Shown here in pieces: positions 7,242-15,883 of a DNA stretch of 25,190 nt. The notes beneath the pieces were generated by a model that saw only the letters and a list, made by a program, of their open reading frames with translations, searched no databases and was not told the origin of the DNA. Within the stretch, counting starts at the first letter, position 1; the number at the start of each line of letters is the position of its first letter. Source of the DNA: DASQWP01 sp050697555 (lineage in GTDB: Bacteria; Actinomycetota; Thermoleophilia; Gaiellales; Gaiellaceae); the NCBI GenBank assembly GCA_050697555.1, contig JBOHAD010000033.1, forward strand, positions 1-25,190, written 5' to 3'. The position numbers and the translations under genes were made by a program.

Positions 7242-8585
7242 CTACACCTCCCTCTTGAAGCGGCGCACGTTGAGGAGCAGGATCGGGATCACGAGCACGA
7301 AGAGGAAGACGGCGATCGCGGAGCCGAAGCCGAAGTTGTTCGCGGCCGTGAACGACTGCCGCCACATCTCGAGCGCGATGAGCGTGGCGTCCGGCTGCAC
7401 CGACCCCGGCGCGACGGACAGCACGATGTCGAAGACCTTCAGCACGTTGATGAGCATCGTGATGAACACCACCGTGAGGACCGGCGCCAGGAGCGGCACG
7501 GTCACGCGCCTGAACACTTGCCACTCGGAGCCGCCGTCCGTCCGGGCCGCCTCGAGAACGTCCCGCGGGATGGAGGCCAGACCGGCCGCGATTACGACCA
7601 TGGCGAAGCCCGCCCAGATCCAGATGTAGGAGACGATCATGGAGACGGTGATCAGCTGGGCAGTGAGCCAGCCCACGCCGCCGAAGCCCTCCGCGAAGGT
7701 GTCCGGCCCGATCGCCACGCGGTAGTCGCCCGGCTCGACCTCCTCGAAGAGGAAGGTGCCATTCGCCTCGGTCGTCGTCGAGTCGACCGCCCCTCCGTCC
7801 GGGTCGCGGAGCTCGACGATCACGCTGGGAAGGCCCACCTCCTCCGGCTCGACCTCGCCGGCCGTGCCGCCGCCAGGGCTGAAGTCGCGCCAGACGACGC
7901 CGGAGATGCCGCCCTGAACGGCCTCGGGGAGCACGGCCTGCTCGGCGTCCTCCGGCACCTCGGCCGCGCGGATCCCGGTGAGCCCGATCGCACCGACCCC
8001 TCCCGGCTGGAGCGGGTCCTCGAGCGTCAGCCCACCCCGAGGCGTCCCGGTCACGTTCTCCGTCGACGGCTGGGCCTGCGAGAGGACCCCCGTCGGACTG
8101 ACTGCGTCGGCGCCCACGGCGATGATGGCGTTGATCGCGCCGCGGTCGGGGTCCTGCTGGTACATCGCCGCCCGCCAGATGATGCCGGCGGCGAAGAGGG
8201 AGATGGCCATCGGCATGAAAACGACCGTCTTGAAGGCCACCGACCAGCTGACCCGCTCCGTCATGACGGCGAAGATGAGCCCGATCGCGGTCACGACGGC
8301 AGGCACGACGCCGATCCAGATGGCGTTGTTCTTGATCGCCGTGACGGTGCTCGCGTCGTTGAAGAGCCGGGTGTAGTTGTCGACGCCCACGAAGGCGTCG
8401 CCCGAGCGGTCGAAGAAGCTCCGGACGACGGTCCGGATCGCCGGGTAGACGATGAAGAGCCCGAGGAAGAAGGCGGCGGGCGCGAGGAAGCCGGCCGTGA
8501 CGGCGTGCCTCCGCCACCGGCCCGGTTCGGCTGCCGGCGGAGCCCCCTTGACCGGAGGCTCCGCCGTGACGCTCGCGCCGCTCAC
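7242..8585 (-). CDS. Sugar ABC transporter permease, MalF/AglF type, with inserted extracellular domain
   Basis: A 447-residue permease, about 150 longer than typical family members. The extra length is an insertion between a transmembrane segment ending near residue 140 and the one starting near 308. Conserved family parts are a first helix near 30-50, helices around 88-107 and 119-138, and the EAA loop LEAARTDGGSEWQVFRRVTV (344-363). The insert (about 145-305) faces outside by topology. It contains GISGVVWRD, LPSVIVELRDPDG, TTEANGTFLFEEVEPGDYRV, the pattern of SdrD-B/Cna-B/carboxypeptidase-regulatory beta-sandwich domains. MalF of enterobacteria also has a large periplasmic P2 loop contacting the binding protein, but of a different kind. 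The start is GTG at 8585, 4 nt after the binding-protein stop; a longer upstream reading lies inside that gene and is rejected. Confidence 0.9.
   Translation of the reverse strand: MSGASVTAEPPVKGAPPAAEPGRWRRHAVTAGFLAPAAFFLGLFIVYPAIRTVVRSFFDRSGDAFVGVDNYTRLFNDASTVTAIKNNAIWIGVVPAVVTAIGLIFAVMTERVSWSVAFKTVVFMPMAISLFAAGIIWRAAMYQQDPDRGAINAIIAVGADAVSPTGVLSQAQPSTENVTGTPRGGLTLEDPLQPGGVGAIGLTGIRAAEVPEDAEQAVLPEAVQGGISGVVWRDFSPGGGTAGEVEPEEVGLPSVIVELRDPDGGAVDSTTTEANGTFLFEEVEPGDYRVAIGPDTFAEGFGGVGWLTAQLITVSMIVSYIWIWAGFAMVVIAAGLASIPRDVLEAARTDGGSEWQVFRRVTVPLLAPVLTVVFITMLINVLKVFDIVLSVAPGSVQPDATLIALEMWRQSFTAANNFGFGSAIAVFLFVLVIPILLLNVRRFKREV
7701..7913 (-). other. SdrD-B/Cna-B-like beta-sandwich domain inside the permease loop
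   Basis: Residues about 225-295 of the permease. The order GISGVVW, then PSVIVELRD, then D-S-T-T-T-E-A-N-G-T-F-L-F, then EPGDYRVAI is the classic strand and turn pattern of prealbumin-like repeats. In this fold an ANG-x-F-x-F turn precedes the L/V-x-PG-x-Y-x-V ending. The flanks (145-224 and 296-305) are low-complexity, Gly/Pro/acid-rich linkers. Confidence 0.7.
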
Positions 8586-8589
8586 GTCG

Positions 8590-9911
8590 TTACTCGCCGA
8601 AGGCCTGCGCGGCCGCGTCCTCCATCTGCTGCGCGATTCCGTCCACGTCGTCCGGGTTGCGCAGGAACTCCTGGAAGAGCGCGAACAGGCCCTGCCCGAC
8701 CGTGCCGCCGAACTCGGCCGGCTGGAGGTCGGAGAGGTCGAAGCGGAAGACCTCCGCCTCGGGGATCGCTCCCGCGGTCGTCTGCGAGATCGCATCCGGG
8801 TAGACGCCCGGATCGAGCTCCTGGTTCAGCGATGCGAAGCCTCCTCGCTCGGCCCAGATCTGCGCCGCCTCGGTCGTGGTCAGGTAGCGGACGAGGGCCT
8901 GTGCGGCCGGGCTGTCCTCGAACATGACCAGCGTGTCGCCGCCGCCCACGACCGAGGGCCCCGAGTCCTCGACGGAGGGGAAGGCGAAGACGTTGAACCC
9001 GGTCTCGGCCTCGGCGTCGGTCGAGTCGGAGATGACGCCGCCGACGAAGTCGCCCTCGATGACCATGGCCGCCTCGGGCGGGTCGGCGAAGACCTGCGTC
9101 ACCGAGGTCGGGAAGTCCGTCTGGAGGGCGCCCTGCGTCCCGCCGGCGATGTTGTCGGTGTCCCCGACGATCTCGGCCATGATCGTGAGCGCCTCCGTGA
9201 CGGAGTCGTCCGTCCACGGGATCTCGTGAGCGGCCAGCTGGTCGTACATCTCGGGACCCGCCGACCGCAGGTAGATGTTCTCGAAGAGGTCGGTGAGCGT
9301 CCAGCCGTCGGCTCCGCCGATCGAGTAGGCGGGAACGCCCGAGGCGCCGAGCGTCTCGGCCGCGCTGAGGAAGTCCTCCCACGTCTCCGGCGGCTCCACG
9401 CCCGCGTCCTCGAAGGCCGCGACGTTGTACCAGATGGTCGACTTGTTGGCCGCCTTGAAGAGGAAGCCGTAGAGCGCGTCGTCGACCGTCCCGAGCTCCA
9501 CCGCCGACTCTCCGAGATTCGTCTCGATGTCGTCCGCGGCGAAGTCGAGCGGGACGAGCGCGTCCTGCCCGGCGAAGTCCGCCATGAGGCCCGGCTGGGG
9601 CAGGACCGCGAGGTCGGGCGGATTGCCGCCCTCGACGGCCGTGGCGAGCTGGGTCGGCAGCTGGTCGCCGGCGGACGTGTAGTTCACGGTCACGTCGGGG
9701 TTCTGCTCCGTGAAGCCGTCCAGGACGGCCTGGAACGCCTCCTGCTCGGGGCCCGTCCACACCGCCATGACGGCGATCTCCCCGGAGACGCCGTCGCCTT
9801 CTTCGGCGGCGGGGGCCTCGCCGTCCGCCTCCCCGTCGTCGTCGCCGCCGCAGCCGGCCGCGACAAAGGACACGAGCAGTGTCAGTAGAGCCAGTAGTAG
9901 AAGCCGACGCC

Positions 9912-9915
<4 letters not shown>
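8590..9915 (-). CDS. Extracellular sugar-binding lipoprotein (AglE-like, family 1)
   Basis: A 441-residue solute-binding lipoprotein that delivers substrate to the two permeases. The N-terminus is a lipoprotein signal: MRRRLLLLALLTLLVSFVAA followed by the lipobox cysteine in AAGC (about residue 22), then an acidic Gly/Asp/Glu linker to about 45. The mature part begins GEIAVMAVWTGPEQEAFQAV, and NPPDLAVLPQPGLMADFAGQ around 117 strongly resembles alpha-glucoside-binding AglE proteins. The C-terminal MEDAAAQAFGE ends are normal. The ATG at 9915 overlaps the ATPase stop by 4 nt (ATGA). An alpha-glucoside or other oligosaccharide ligand is likely by family resemblance but not proven. Confidence 0.92.
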
Positions 9916-11132
<1,217 letters not shown>

Positions 11133-11220
11133 TGCGCACGACCCCCTCTCCGCTAACCGGAGGCGAGCTTACCATTCGGCAACACTCATCTCTAGATCAG
11201 GCATCTAAACTCAGGCGGCG
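11133..11220. promoter_or_regulatory. Divergent promoter region between sugar operon and dehydrogenase
   Basis: An 88-nt gap. On the plus strand TAAACT (11206-11211) lies 9 nt before the ATG at 11221 and fits TANNNT. On the minus strand TAAGCT (plus 11168-11173) is a weaker candidate for the ABC operon. A 5-bp dyad, TAGAT-N5-ATCTA (11193-11207), overlaps the plus-strand -10 and could be an operator. No -35 of TTGACA type is visible. Confidence 0.4.
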
Positions 11221-12300
11221 ATGAAGACCCGCACCATCGCCGTCTTGGAGGGGGACGAAACCGGGCAGGAATTGTTGGAGGAGGCGTTGCGCGTCCTCGC
11301 GCCCGACGTCCTCGGCTTCGAGCTCGAGCTGCCCCGCTACGACCTCTCGCTCGAGGGCCGGCGGGAGACCCGGAACGAGGTCGTACACGAGTCCGCCCGG
11401 GCGATTCGGGACGCGGGGCTCGGGCTCAAGGCGGCCACGATCACGCCTGAGGGGAAGGACGACGTCGGGAGCCCCAACCGCATCCTGCGGGAGGAGATCG
11501 GCGGCCACGTCATCGTCCGCACCGGGCGCCGCATCCCCGGCGTCGTTCCCATCGGCGGCGCGCACAACCCCATCTCGGTCGTGCGCATGGCGGTCGGCGA
11601 CGCCTACGGCGCAGAGGAGTGGCGCGAGGGCGCCGGCGAGGAGGAGGCCGCCTTCCGCACGACGCGCATCGAGCGGCGCATCTGCCGCGCCGTCGCCGAG
11701 TTCTCCTTCCGCCACGCTGAGCGGATGAAGGCGAAGGTGTTCGGCGGCCCCAAGTACACGGTCTCGCCGGTCTACGAGGGGATGCTGAAGGAGGAGATGG
11801 ACGCCGCCGCGGAGCGCCATCCCGAGGTGCCGTACGAGCCGCAGCTCATCGACGCGACCTTCGCGCTCCTGATCGGCTCGGCGGGCGAGGGCCTCGTCAT
11901 CCCGGCGCTGAACCGGGACGGCGACATCCTCTCCGACCTCGTTCTGCCGCTCTTCGGCTCAATTGCCGGCTCGGAGTCCCTCCTCGTCGCCTTCGACGAG
12001 GACTACGCGCCCCGGGCCCTGCTCGCGGAGGCGGCACACGGCACCGCGCCCGCGCTCCAGGGCAAGGACGCCGCCAACCCTATGGCGATGATCCTCGCGA
12101 GCGCCGCACTCCTCTCCCACATCGACGACGAGGAGGCGCGCGCGGCCGGCCGGGCGATCCGGGAGGCGTGCCTGGAGGCCGTCTCGGCGGGGACGCGGAC
12201 CGCCGACCTCGGAGGCCACGCCTCGACGAGCGTGTTCACGGACGAGGTGATCGGGCGGATCCGCTCGAAGCTCGAGGTCTGGGCGACGCTCGGCGAGTGA
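11221..12300 (+). CDS. Isocitrate/isopropylmalate dehydrogenase family protein
   Basis: A 359-residue NAD(P)-dependent beta-decarboxylating dehydrogenase; isocitrate to 2-oxoglutarate is the likeliest reaction. The family core is clear: SPNRILREEIGG (84-95), PKYTVSPVYEGML (177-189), DATFALLIGS (211-220), NRDGDILSDL (231-240) with the metal-binding aspartates, and the nucleotide site HGTAPALQGKDAANPMAMIL (273-292). The N-terminal signature is altered: GDETGQELLEE (11-21) instead of GDGIGPE. This and the unusual middle region leave open another 2-hydroxy-dicarboxylate substrate. It starts with ATG at 11221 and overlaps the following transporter by 4 nt. The glutamate dehydrogenase encoded 4.6 kb downstream would act on the same 2-oxoglutarate pool, which is suggestive only. 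Confidence 0.82.
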   Translation: MKTRTIAVLEGDETGQELLEEALRVLAPDVLGFELELPRYDLSLEGRRETRNEVVHESARAIRDAGLGLKAATITPEGKDDVGSPNRILREEIGGHVIVRTGRRIPGVVPIGGAHNPISVVRMAVGDAYGAEEWREGAGEEEAAFRTTRIERRICRAVAEFSFRHAERMKAKVFGGPKYTVSPVYEGMLKEEMDAAAERHPEVPYEPQLIDATFALLIGSAGEGLVIPALNRDGDILSDLVLPLFGSIAGSESLLVAFDEDYAPRALLAEAAHGTAPALQGKDAANPMAMILASAALLSHIDDEEARAAGRAIREACLEAVSAGTRTADLGGHASTSVFTDEVIGRIRSKLEVWATLGE

Positions 12301-13538
12301 GCGCGCTCGGGGCCTACCTTCGCAGCCTCGATCCCCGGCTTCCCCGCTCCGTCTGGATCCTCAACGGCGGCGGGCTGGCGAACGCGGTCGGCAACGGGAT
12401 TGCCTACCCGTTCATCGCCATCTACCTGCACGAGGTGCGGGACTTCTCGCTCCCGACGACGGGTCTCGTCCTCGCGGTCATCGGCGGTGCCGGTCTGCTT
12501 GCCGGGCCGCTCATCGGCATCGTCGTCGACCGCATCGGCGGGCGCGCGACGCTCGCCGGCGCGCTCGTGCTCATGGCCGTCGGCTTCGGCAGCTTCCCCC
12601 TCATCCGCGAGCCGTGGCACGCCGTCCTGGCCACCTCCGTCGCCGGGGTCGGGAACGCGGGCTTCTGGCCGAGCCAGTCGGCGCTCCTGGCCGGCCTCGC
12701 TCCCCAGGCGCGCCGCCACGGGGCGTTCGCCCTCCAGCGGGTGACGCGCAACCTCGGCATCGGCCTGGGCGGGCTCGTCGGCGGCCTGATCGCCACGACC
12801 GCCGACCCGACGAGCTTCACCGTCCTCTTCCTCGTGGACGCGGCGAGCTTCCTCGTCTTCGTGGCAGTGCTTCCCCTCGTCCCGGAGCCCGAGATCACCC
12901 GCGACGGCGACGCGGTCGCCGCCGGCGGGTACGTCGAGGTGCTCCGCCACCGCGTCTTCCTCGGGATCGTGGGCCTGAACGTCGTCTTCGTCGCCGCCGG
13001 CTACGCGCAGTTCGAGCTCCTGCCCCTCTTCGCCAAGACCGAGGCGGGGGTCAGCGAGCTAGGAATCGGCGTCATCTTCTTCATCAACACCGCCGTGATC
13101 GTCCTGGCGCAGCTGCCGCTCGCCAAGCTGCTCGAGGGCCGCCGGCGCATGAAGGCGCTGGCGGCGATGACCGTGCTTTGGGCGAGCGCCTGGCTCGTCG
13201 TGCTCGCCGGCGGCGCCTGGCTCGACGCCGTCGCCGCCGCGGCCGTCTTCGCGCTCGCCGCGGTCGTCTTCGGGCTGGGCGAGTGCTTCCAGGGACCGGT
13301 CCAGGGCGCGCTCGTGGCCGATCTCGCGCCGCCGCACCTGCGGGGGCGCTACATGGCCGTCTCCACGAACTCGTGGGACCTCGGCTTCCTTCTCGGCCCC
13401 GCCGTCGGCGGCTTCGTCCTCGGCGCGGAGCCGCTCGCGCTCTGGCCGCTCGCCGCGACCGCCTGCCTCGCGGCCGGCGCCCTCGCGCTCACGCTCGAGC
13501 GCTCGCTCCCTCGCGAGCTTCGCCTGACTCCTGCCTAG
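12297..13538 (+). CDS. Major facilitator superfamily transporter
   Basis: A 413-residue polytopic membrane protein with about 12 hydrophobic segments in two halves, the usual MFS size. Residues 30-75 have the pattern GNGIAYPFIAIYLHEV, then GLVLAVIGGAGLLAGPLIGIVVDRIGGR. The DRIGGR after helix 2 matches the conserved MFS loop motif (G-x3-D-R-x-G-R). A similar FWPSQSALLAGLAPQARRHGA segment lies after helix 4. A charged linker separates the halves near residue 200. The GTG start (12297) overlaps the dehydrogenase stop in a GTGA arrangement, indicating translational coupling. Drug/metabolite efflux is the common role of this subgroup, but the substrate cannot be told. Its stop codon shares the tetranucleotide CTAG with the stop of the convergent methyltransferase. 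Confidence 0.88.
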   Translation: MSALGAYLRSLDPRLPRSVWILNGGGLANAVGNGIAYPFIAIYLHEVRDFSLPTTGLVLAVIGGAGLLAGPLIGIVVDRIGGRATLAGALVLMAVGFGSFPLIREPWHAVLATSVAGVGNAGFWPSQSALLAGLAPQARRHGAFALQRVTRNLGIGLGGLVGGLIATTADPTSFTVLFLVDAASFLVFVAVLPLVPEPEITRDGDAVAAGGYVEVLRHRVFLGIVGLNVVFVAAGYAQFELLPLFAKTEAGVSELGIGVIFFINTAVIVLAQLPLAKLLEGRRRMKALAAMTVLWASAWLVVLAGGAWLDAVAAAAVFALAAVVFGLGECFQGPVQGALVADLAPPHLRGRYMAVSTNSWDLGFLLGPAVGGFVLGAEPLALWPLAATACLAAGALALTLERSLPRELRLTPA

Positions 13539-14611
13539 CTGAGCCGGTAGAGGCGGAAGAAATCGTGCTCGACCGGAAGCACCTCGAGCCCGGTAAAGCC
13601 CGCCTCGAGGGCGTAGGCGCGCAGCGTGTCCGTGCGCATCACCGTGCCGGTGCCGGCGGAGGGCGTCTCCGACATGCCGACGGGCAGGCAGCAGAGGACG
13701 CTGTACGTGTACATCAGCCGCTCGACCTCGTCGCCCGGCGCCTCGAACGCGTCCGCCACCTTCTCGTCCACGACGAGCACGGCGCCGTCCTCGCCCGCGA
13801 GCCCGCGCACGGCCTCGAGCACCTCGACCGGCCGCGACATGTCGTGCACCGACTCGAAGATCGTCACGAGGTCGTAGCGGCCGGCGAGCTCCGGGTCGCC
13901 CGCGTCCCGCGCGTGGAAGCGCACGCGGTCGCCGAGCCCCGCCTCGGCGGCGTTTGCGCGCGCGAGCTCGACGGAGGCCTCGTCCACGTCGTAGCCGTCC
14001 ACGGTGGCGGTCGGATACGCGTGGGCGAGAGCGATGCTCGACCAGCCGGCACCGCAGGCGACGTCGGCGACAGCCGCGGGCGGCTCGGCCGAGAGACGCG
14101 CATGGACGTCCGCCATCGCGGGCAGCCACTCGCTCGCCAGCAGGTGGGCGAATTGGGGACGGTTGGCCCCGGCCTGCGCTTCCCGCCCCTCGGCACCGTA
14201 TGTCGTCCAGGCCACGCCGCCGCCGCCGCGGAACGCCTCCTCGACGGCCGGCAGCGCCGACGTGAAGGAGACCGCGAAGCGGGCCATCGGCACGATGTAG
14301 GCAAGGCTCTCGGGGTCGAGGAGCACCTCCTCGTGCCCGGCGGGGATCGAGTAACGGCGCCCCTCGGGAGCGGCCGCGGAGTTGTCCACGGCCAGGATCC
14401 CGGCGACCGCCTGCTGCTCCAGCCACTCGCGGGAGTAGCGCTCGTTCGTGCCCGTCGCCTTCGCGAGATCGGCCGCCGTGGCGTCGCCCCGGTCGGCGAG
14501 CGCGCGGTAGAGGCCCAGCTTGTGCCCCAGGTAGACCGTCAGGAGCTCGTAGGCGCCGAGCGCCGCGCCGCCGAGCCGTTCCGCGAGCCCCCCAGCGGTC
14601 GCCTGCTCCAT
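13535..14611 (-). CDS. Class I SAM-dependent methyltransferase with N-terminal winged helix
   Basis: A 358-residue protein. Residues about 15-75 look like a winged-helix/dimerisation domain (YLGHKLGLYRALADRGDATA, with AADLAKATGTNERYSREWL). The Rossmann methyltransferase core has motif I, VADVACGAGWSSIALA (181-196), and the acidic residue after beta-2 in VDGYDVDEASVELARAN (204-220). The order resembles actinobacterial proteins of the Rv2258c type and O-methyltransferase-like families. The target is unknown. Start at ATG 14611 with GGAGGAG overlapping the ferredoxin stop, 11-nt gap, so it is probably co-transcribed with the intein-split ferredoxin. Whether it acts with the ferredoxin is not visible. 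Confidence 0.88.
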   Translation of the reverse strand: MEQATAGGLAERLGGAALGAYELLTVYLGHKLGLYRALADRGDATAADLAKATGTNERYSREWLEQQAVAGILAVDNSAAAPEGRRYSIPAGHEEVLLDPESLAYIVPMARFAVSFTSALPAVEEAFRGGGGVAWTTYGAEGREAQAGANRPQFAHLLASEWLPAMADVHARLSAEPPAAVADVACGAGWSSIALAHAYPTATVDGYDVDEASVELARANAAEAGLGDRVRFHARDAGDPELAGRYDLVTIFESVHDMSRPVEVLEAVRGLAGEDGAVLVVDEKVADAFEAPGDEVERLMYTYSVLCCLPVGMSETPSAGTGTVMRTDTLRAYALEAGFTGLEVLPVEHDFFRLYRLS

Positions 14612-14622
14612 CTCGACTCCTC

Positions 14623-15870
14623 CTAGCGCTGGTCCAGCGGCGGGTTTTGCACGTCGTGCTCGGTCGCGTACTCGTCCACGAGCTGGTTGATCACGTCCAT
14701 CCCCTCGTCATAGGCGTAGTTGATCTTCACGAAGGGCTCCCACTTGTCCGGGAGAGCGTCCTCCGGGAAGATCGCCTCGACGGGGCACTCGGGCTCGCAT
14801 GCACCGCAATTGTGCGTGTATACCCCGCCGGCGAGCGTGAACTCGTGCTTGTCCGGGACGACCGCGCAAAACGTCTCCTCCTCCTCACGGTGGACCGGCT
14901 GGATCCGACTCACACGCCAGAAGACGTCTCTCGTCGCCAGGTAGACCCACCGAATCGATCGGCTGCGCACGCCGAAGTTCGTCTCGACGCTCGTTTCCTC
15001 GCCTGATCCCACGACGATGTAGCCCGCCAGGGGAGCGGCGCTCTCGAGCCAGGCCAGCGCCTCGTGGTCGGTCGAGCGCAGGCGCCACGAGCCTGCCTTC
15101 CCCAGATCCCCGTCCGAAGCGATCCAGCCCTCGACGAAGCCCGCGATGTAGTCTCGGTCGGCCGTCTCCGGAAGGAGGCGCTTGAGGTTCGCCGAGGAAC
15201 GCACGACCCCGGTTCCGGCGTAGCCCGGATGCGTATCAAGGCACGGTGAGAAGTTGACCTGGTCGAAGAAGTCCTTGAACTTCGCCACCCTCTCGCCGTA
15301 GAGCTGGACGTAGTGGAGATGCTCACCCGAACGAATCTCCTGCTTGTTCCAGCTGCCGTCACCGAACACCAGCCCGTGTAAGACGCCGAGGCGATAGGTC
15401 TCCGAGTCGCGCTGAGGGCGCGCCCGCATCGACGGCAGAAACTCCCCAGGAGCAAGACAGTCCGTTTTCTCGCCGTCCGCGAGCAGCCAGGGATGCGTCG
15501 GGGTGGCCAGAATCGTTCGCCGGAATCTCGATCGATTGCGCGTCGTCAGCCGCACGCCGCCGTAGCGGGTGCGCTCCTCGAAGGCAGGTGCGAGTTCGAT
15601 CTCGACGAGCGGCCTGCGACGGAACCGCTTGACGACGGCTGTCTTGAAGCCGGCGTCCGTGAGCACGCGACAAGCCTCATTCTCGAGTTCCGCAAACGAG
15701 CGCAGCCCGTACGTGGTGAGGAGCTGCTCGGAGGGAGCAAAGCAGTCGATGCACTCCTCGGGATCGATGACGAGCATGCGGTCCGCCTGGTGGATGCAGT
15801 CGACGGGACACACGTCGACGCAGGACAGATCCTTGATGTCGATACAGGGTTCGGCGATGATGTACGTCAC
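14623..15870 (-). CDS. fdxA: 7Fe ferredoxin (FdxA type) precursor interrupted by an intein
   Basis: The 415-residue precursor splits into 42 N-extein residues, a 312-residue intein and 61 C-extein residues; splicing would give a 103-residue ferredoxin, the normal FdxA length. The extein has TYIIAEPCIDIKD at the start and ligands matching 7Fe ferredoxins: Cys9, Cys17 and spliced Cys50 for [3Fe-4S], and Cys21, Cys40, Cys43, Cys46 for [4Fe-4S]. Cys25 is probably free. The conserved tail EPFVKINYAYDEGMDVINQLV follows. The intein sits between Asp42 and Cys43. The start is a GTG at 15870, after which homology begins; TAGACT lies 7 nt upstream and overlaps the stop of the preceding gene (10-nt gap). 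An upstream reading of 62 residues lacks homology and is rejected. The product is a low-potential electron carrier in the cytoplasm, perhaps feeding P450 or biosynthetic enzymes. Confidence 0.93.
   Translation of the reverse strand: MTYIIAEPCIDIKDLSCVDVCPVDCIHQADRMLVIDPEECIDCFAPSEQLLTTYGLRSFAELENEACRVLTDAGFKTAVVKRFRRRPLVEIELAPAFEERTRYGGVRLTTRNRSRFRRTILATPTHPWLLADGEKTDCLAPGEFLPSMRARPQRDSETYRLGVLHGLVFGDGSWNKQEIRSGEHLHYVQLYGERVAKFKDFFDQVNFSPCLDTHPGYAGTGVVRSSANLKRLLPETADRDYIAGFVEGWIASDGDLGKAGSWRLRSTDHEALAWLESAAPLAGYIVVGSGEETSVETNFGVRSRSIRWVYLATRDVFWRVSRIQPVHREEEETFCAVVPDKHEFTLAGGVYTHNCGACEPECPVEAIFPEDALPDKWEPFVKINYAYDEGMDVINQLVDEYATEHDVQNPPLDQR
14809..15744 (-). mobile_element. In-frame intein with LAGLIDADG homing endonuclease domain
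   Basis: 312 codons. It begins with Cys1 in block A (CFAPSEQLLTTYGLRSFAEL). Block B has TPTHPWLLADG with Thr81 and His84. Block F/G ends ..FCAVVPDKHEFTLAGG then VYTHN, giving penultimate His311 and terminal Asn312, followed by Cys+1 of the host. Two LAGLIDADG motifs lie at about 121-130 (VLHGLVFGDG) and 199-212 (YIAGFVEGWIASDG), each keeping the acidic residue. Thus both the splicing and endonuclease modules look intact. By eye the DNA is somewhat richer in A/T than neighbouring genes, in line with acquisition. Boundaries are set by the junction C-I-D | C and H-N | C. Confidence 0.93.
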
Positions 15871-15877
15871 GCGAGCC

Positions 15878-15883
15878 AGTCTA
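15878..15883 (-). promoter_or_regulatory. Candidate -10 element TAGACT for the ferredoxin
   Basis: TAGACT on the minus strand lies 7 nt before the GTG start at 15870 and includes the TAG stop of the receiver-like gene. It matches the GTAGACT elements at 3753-3758 and 24094-24099. It could allow separate, leaderless expression of the ferredoxin. Confidence 0.4.

Noticed and set aside
6165..8927. 920-residue open frame on the plus strand opposite the permeases
   Set aside because: Its translation is repetitive acidic/basic low-complexity sequence. The opposite strand holds two clear ABC permeases and part of the oxidoreductase and binding protein. It is a shadow of high GC third positions.
14809..15744. 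Homing endonuclease as a separate, free-standing gene inserted in the ferredoxin
   Set aside because: The frame is continuous with both ferredoxin halves and has splicing residues at both ends, so it is an intein, not an intron or free-standing gene.
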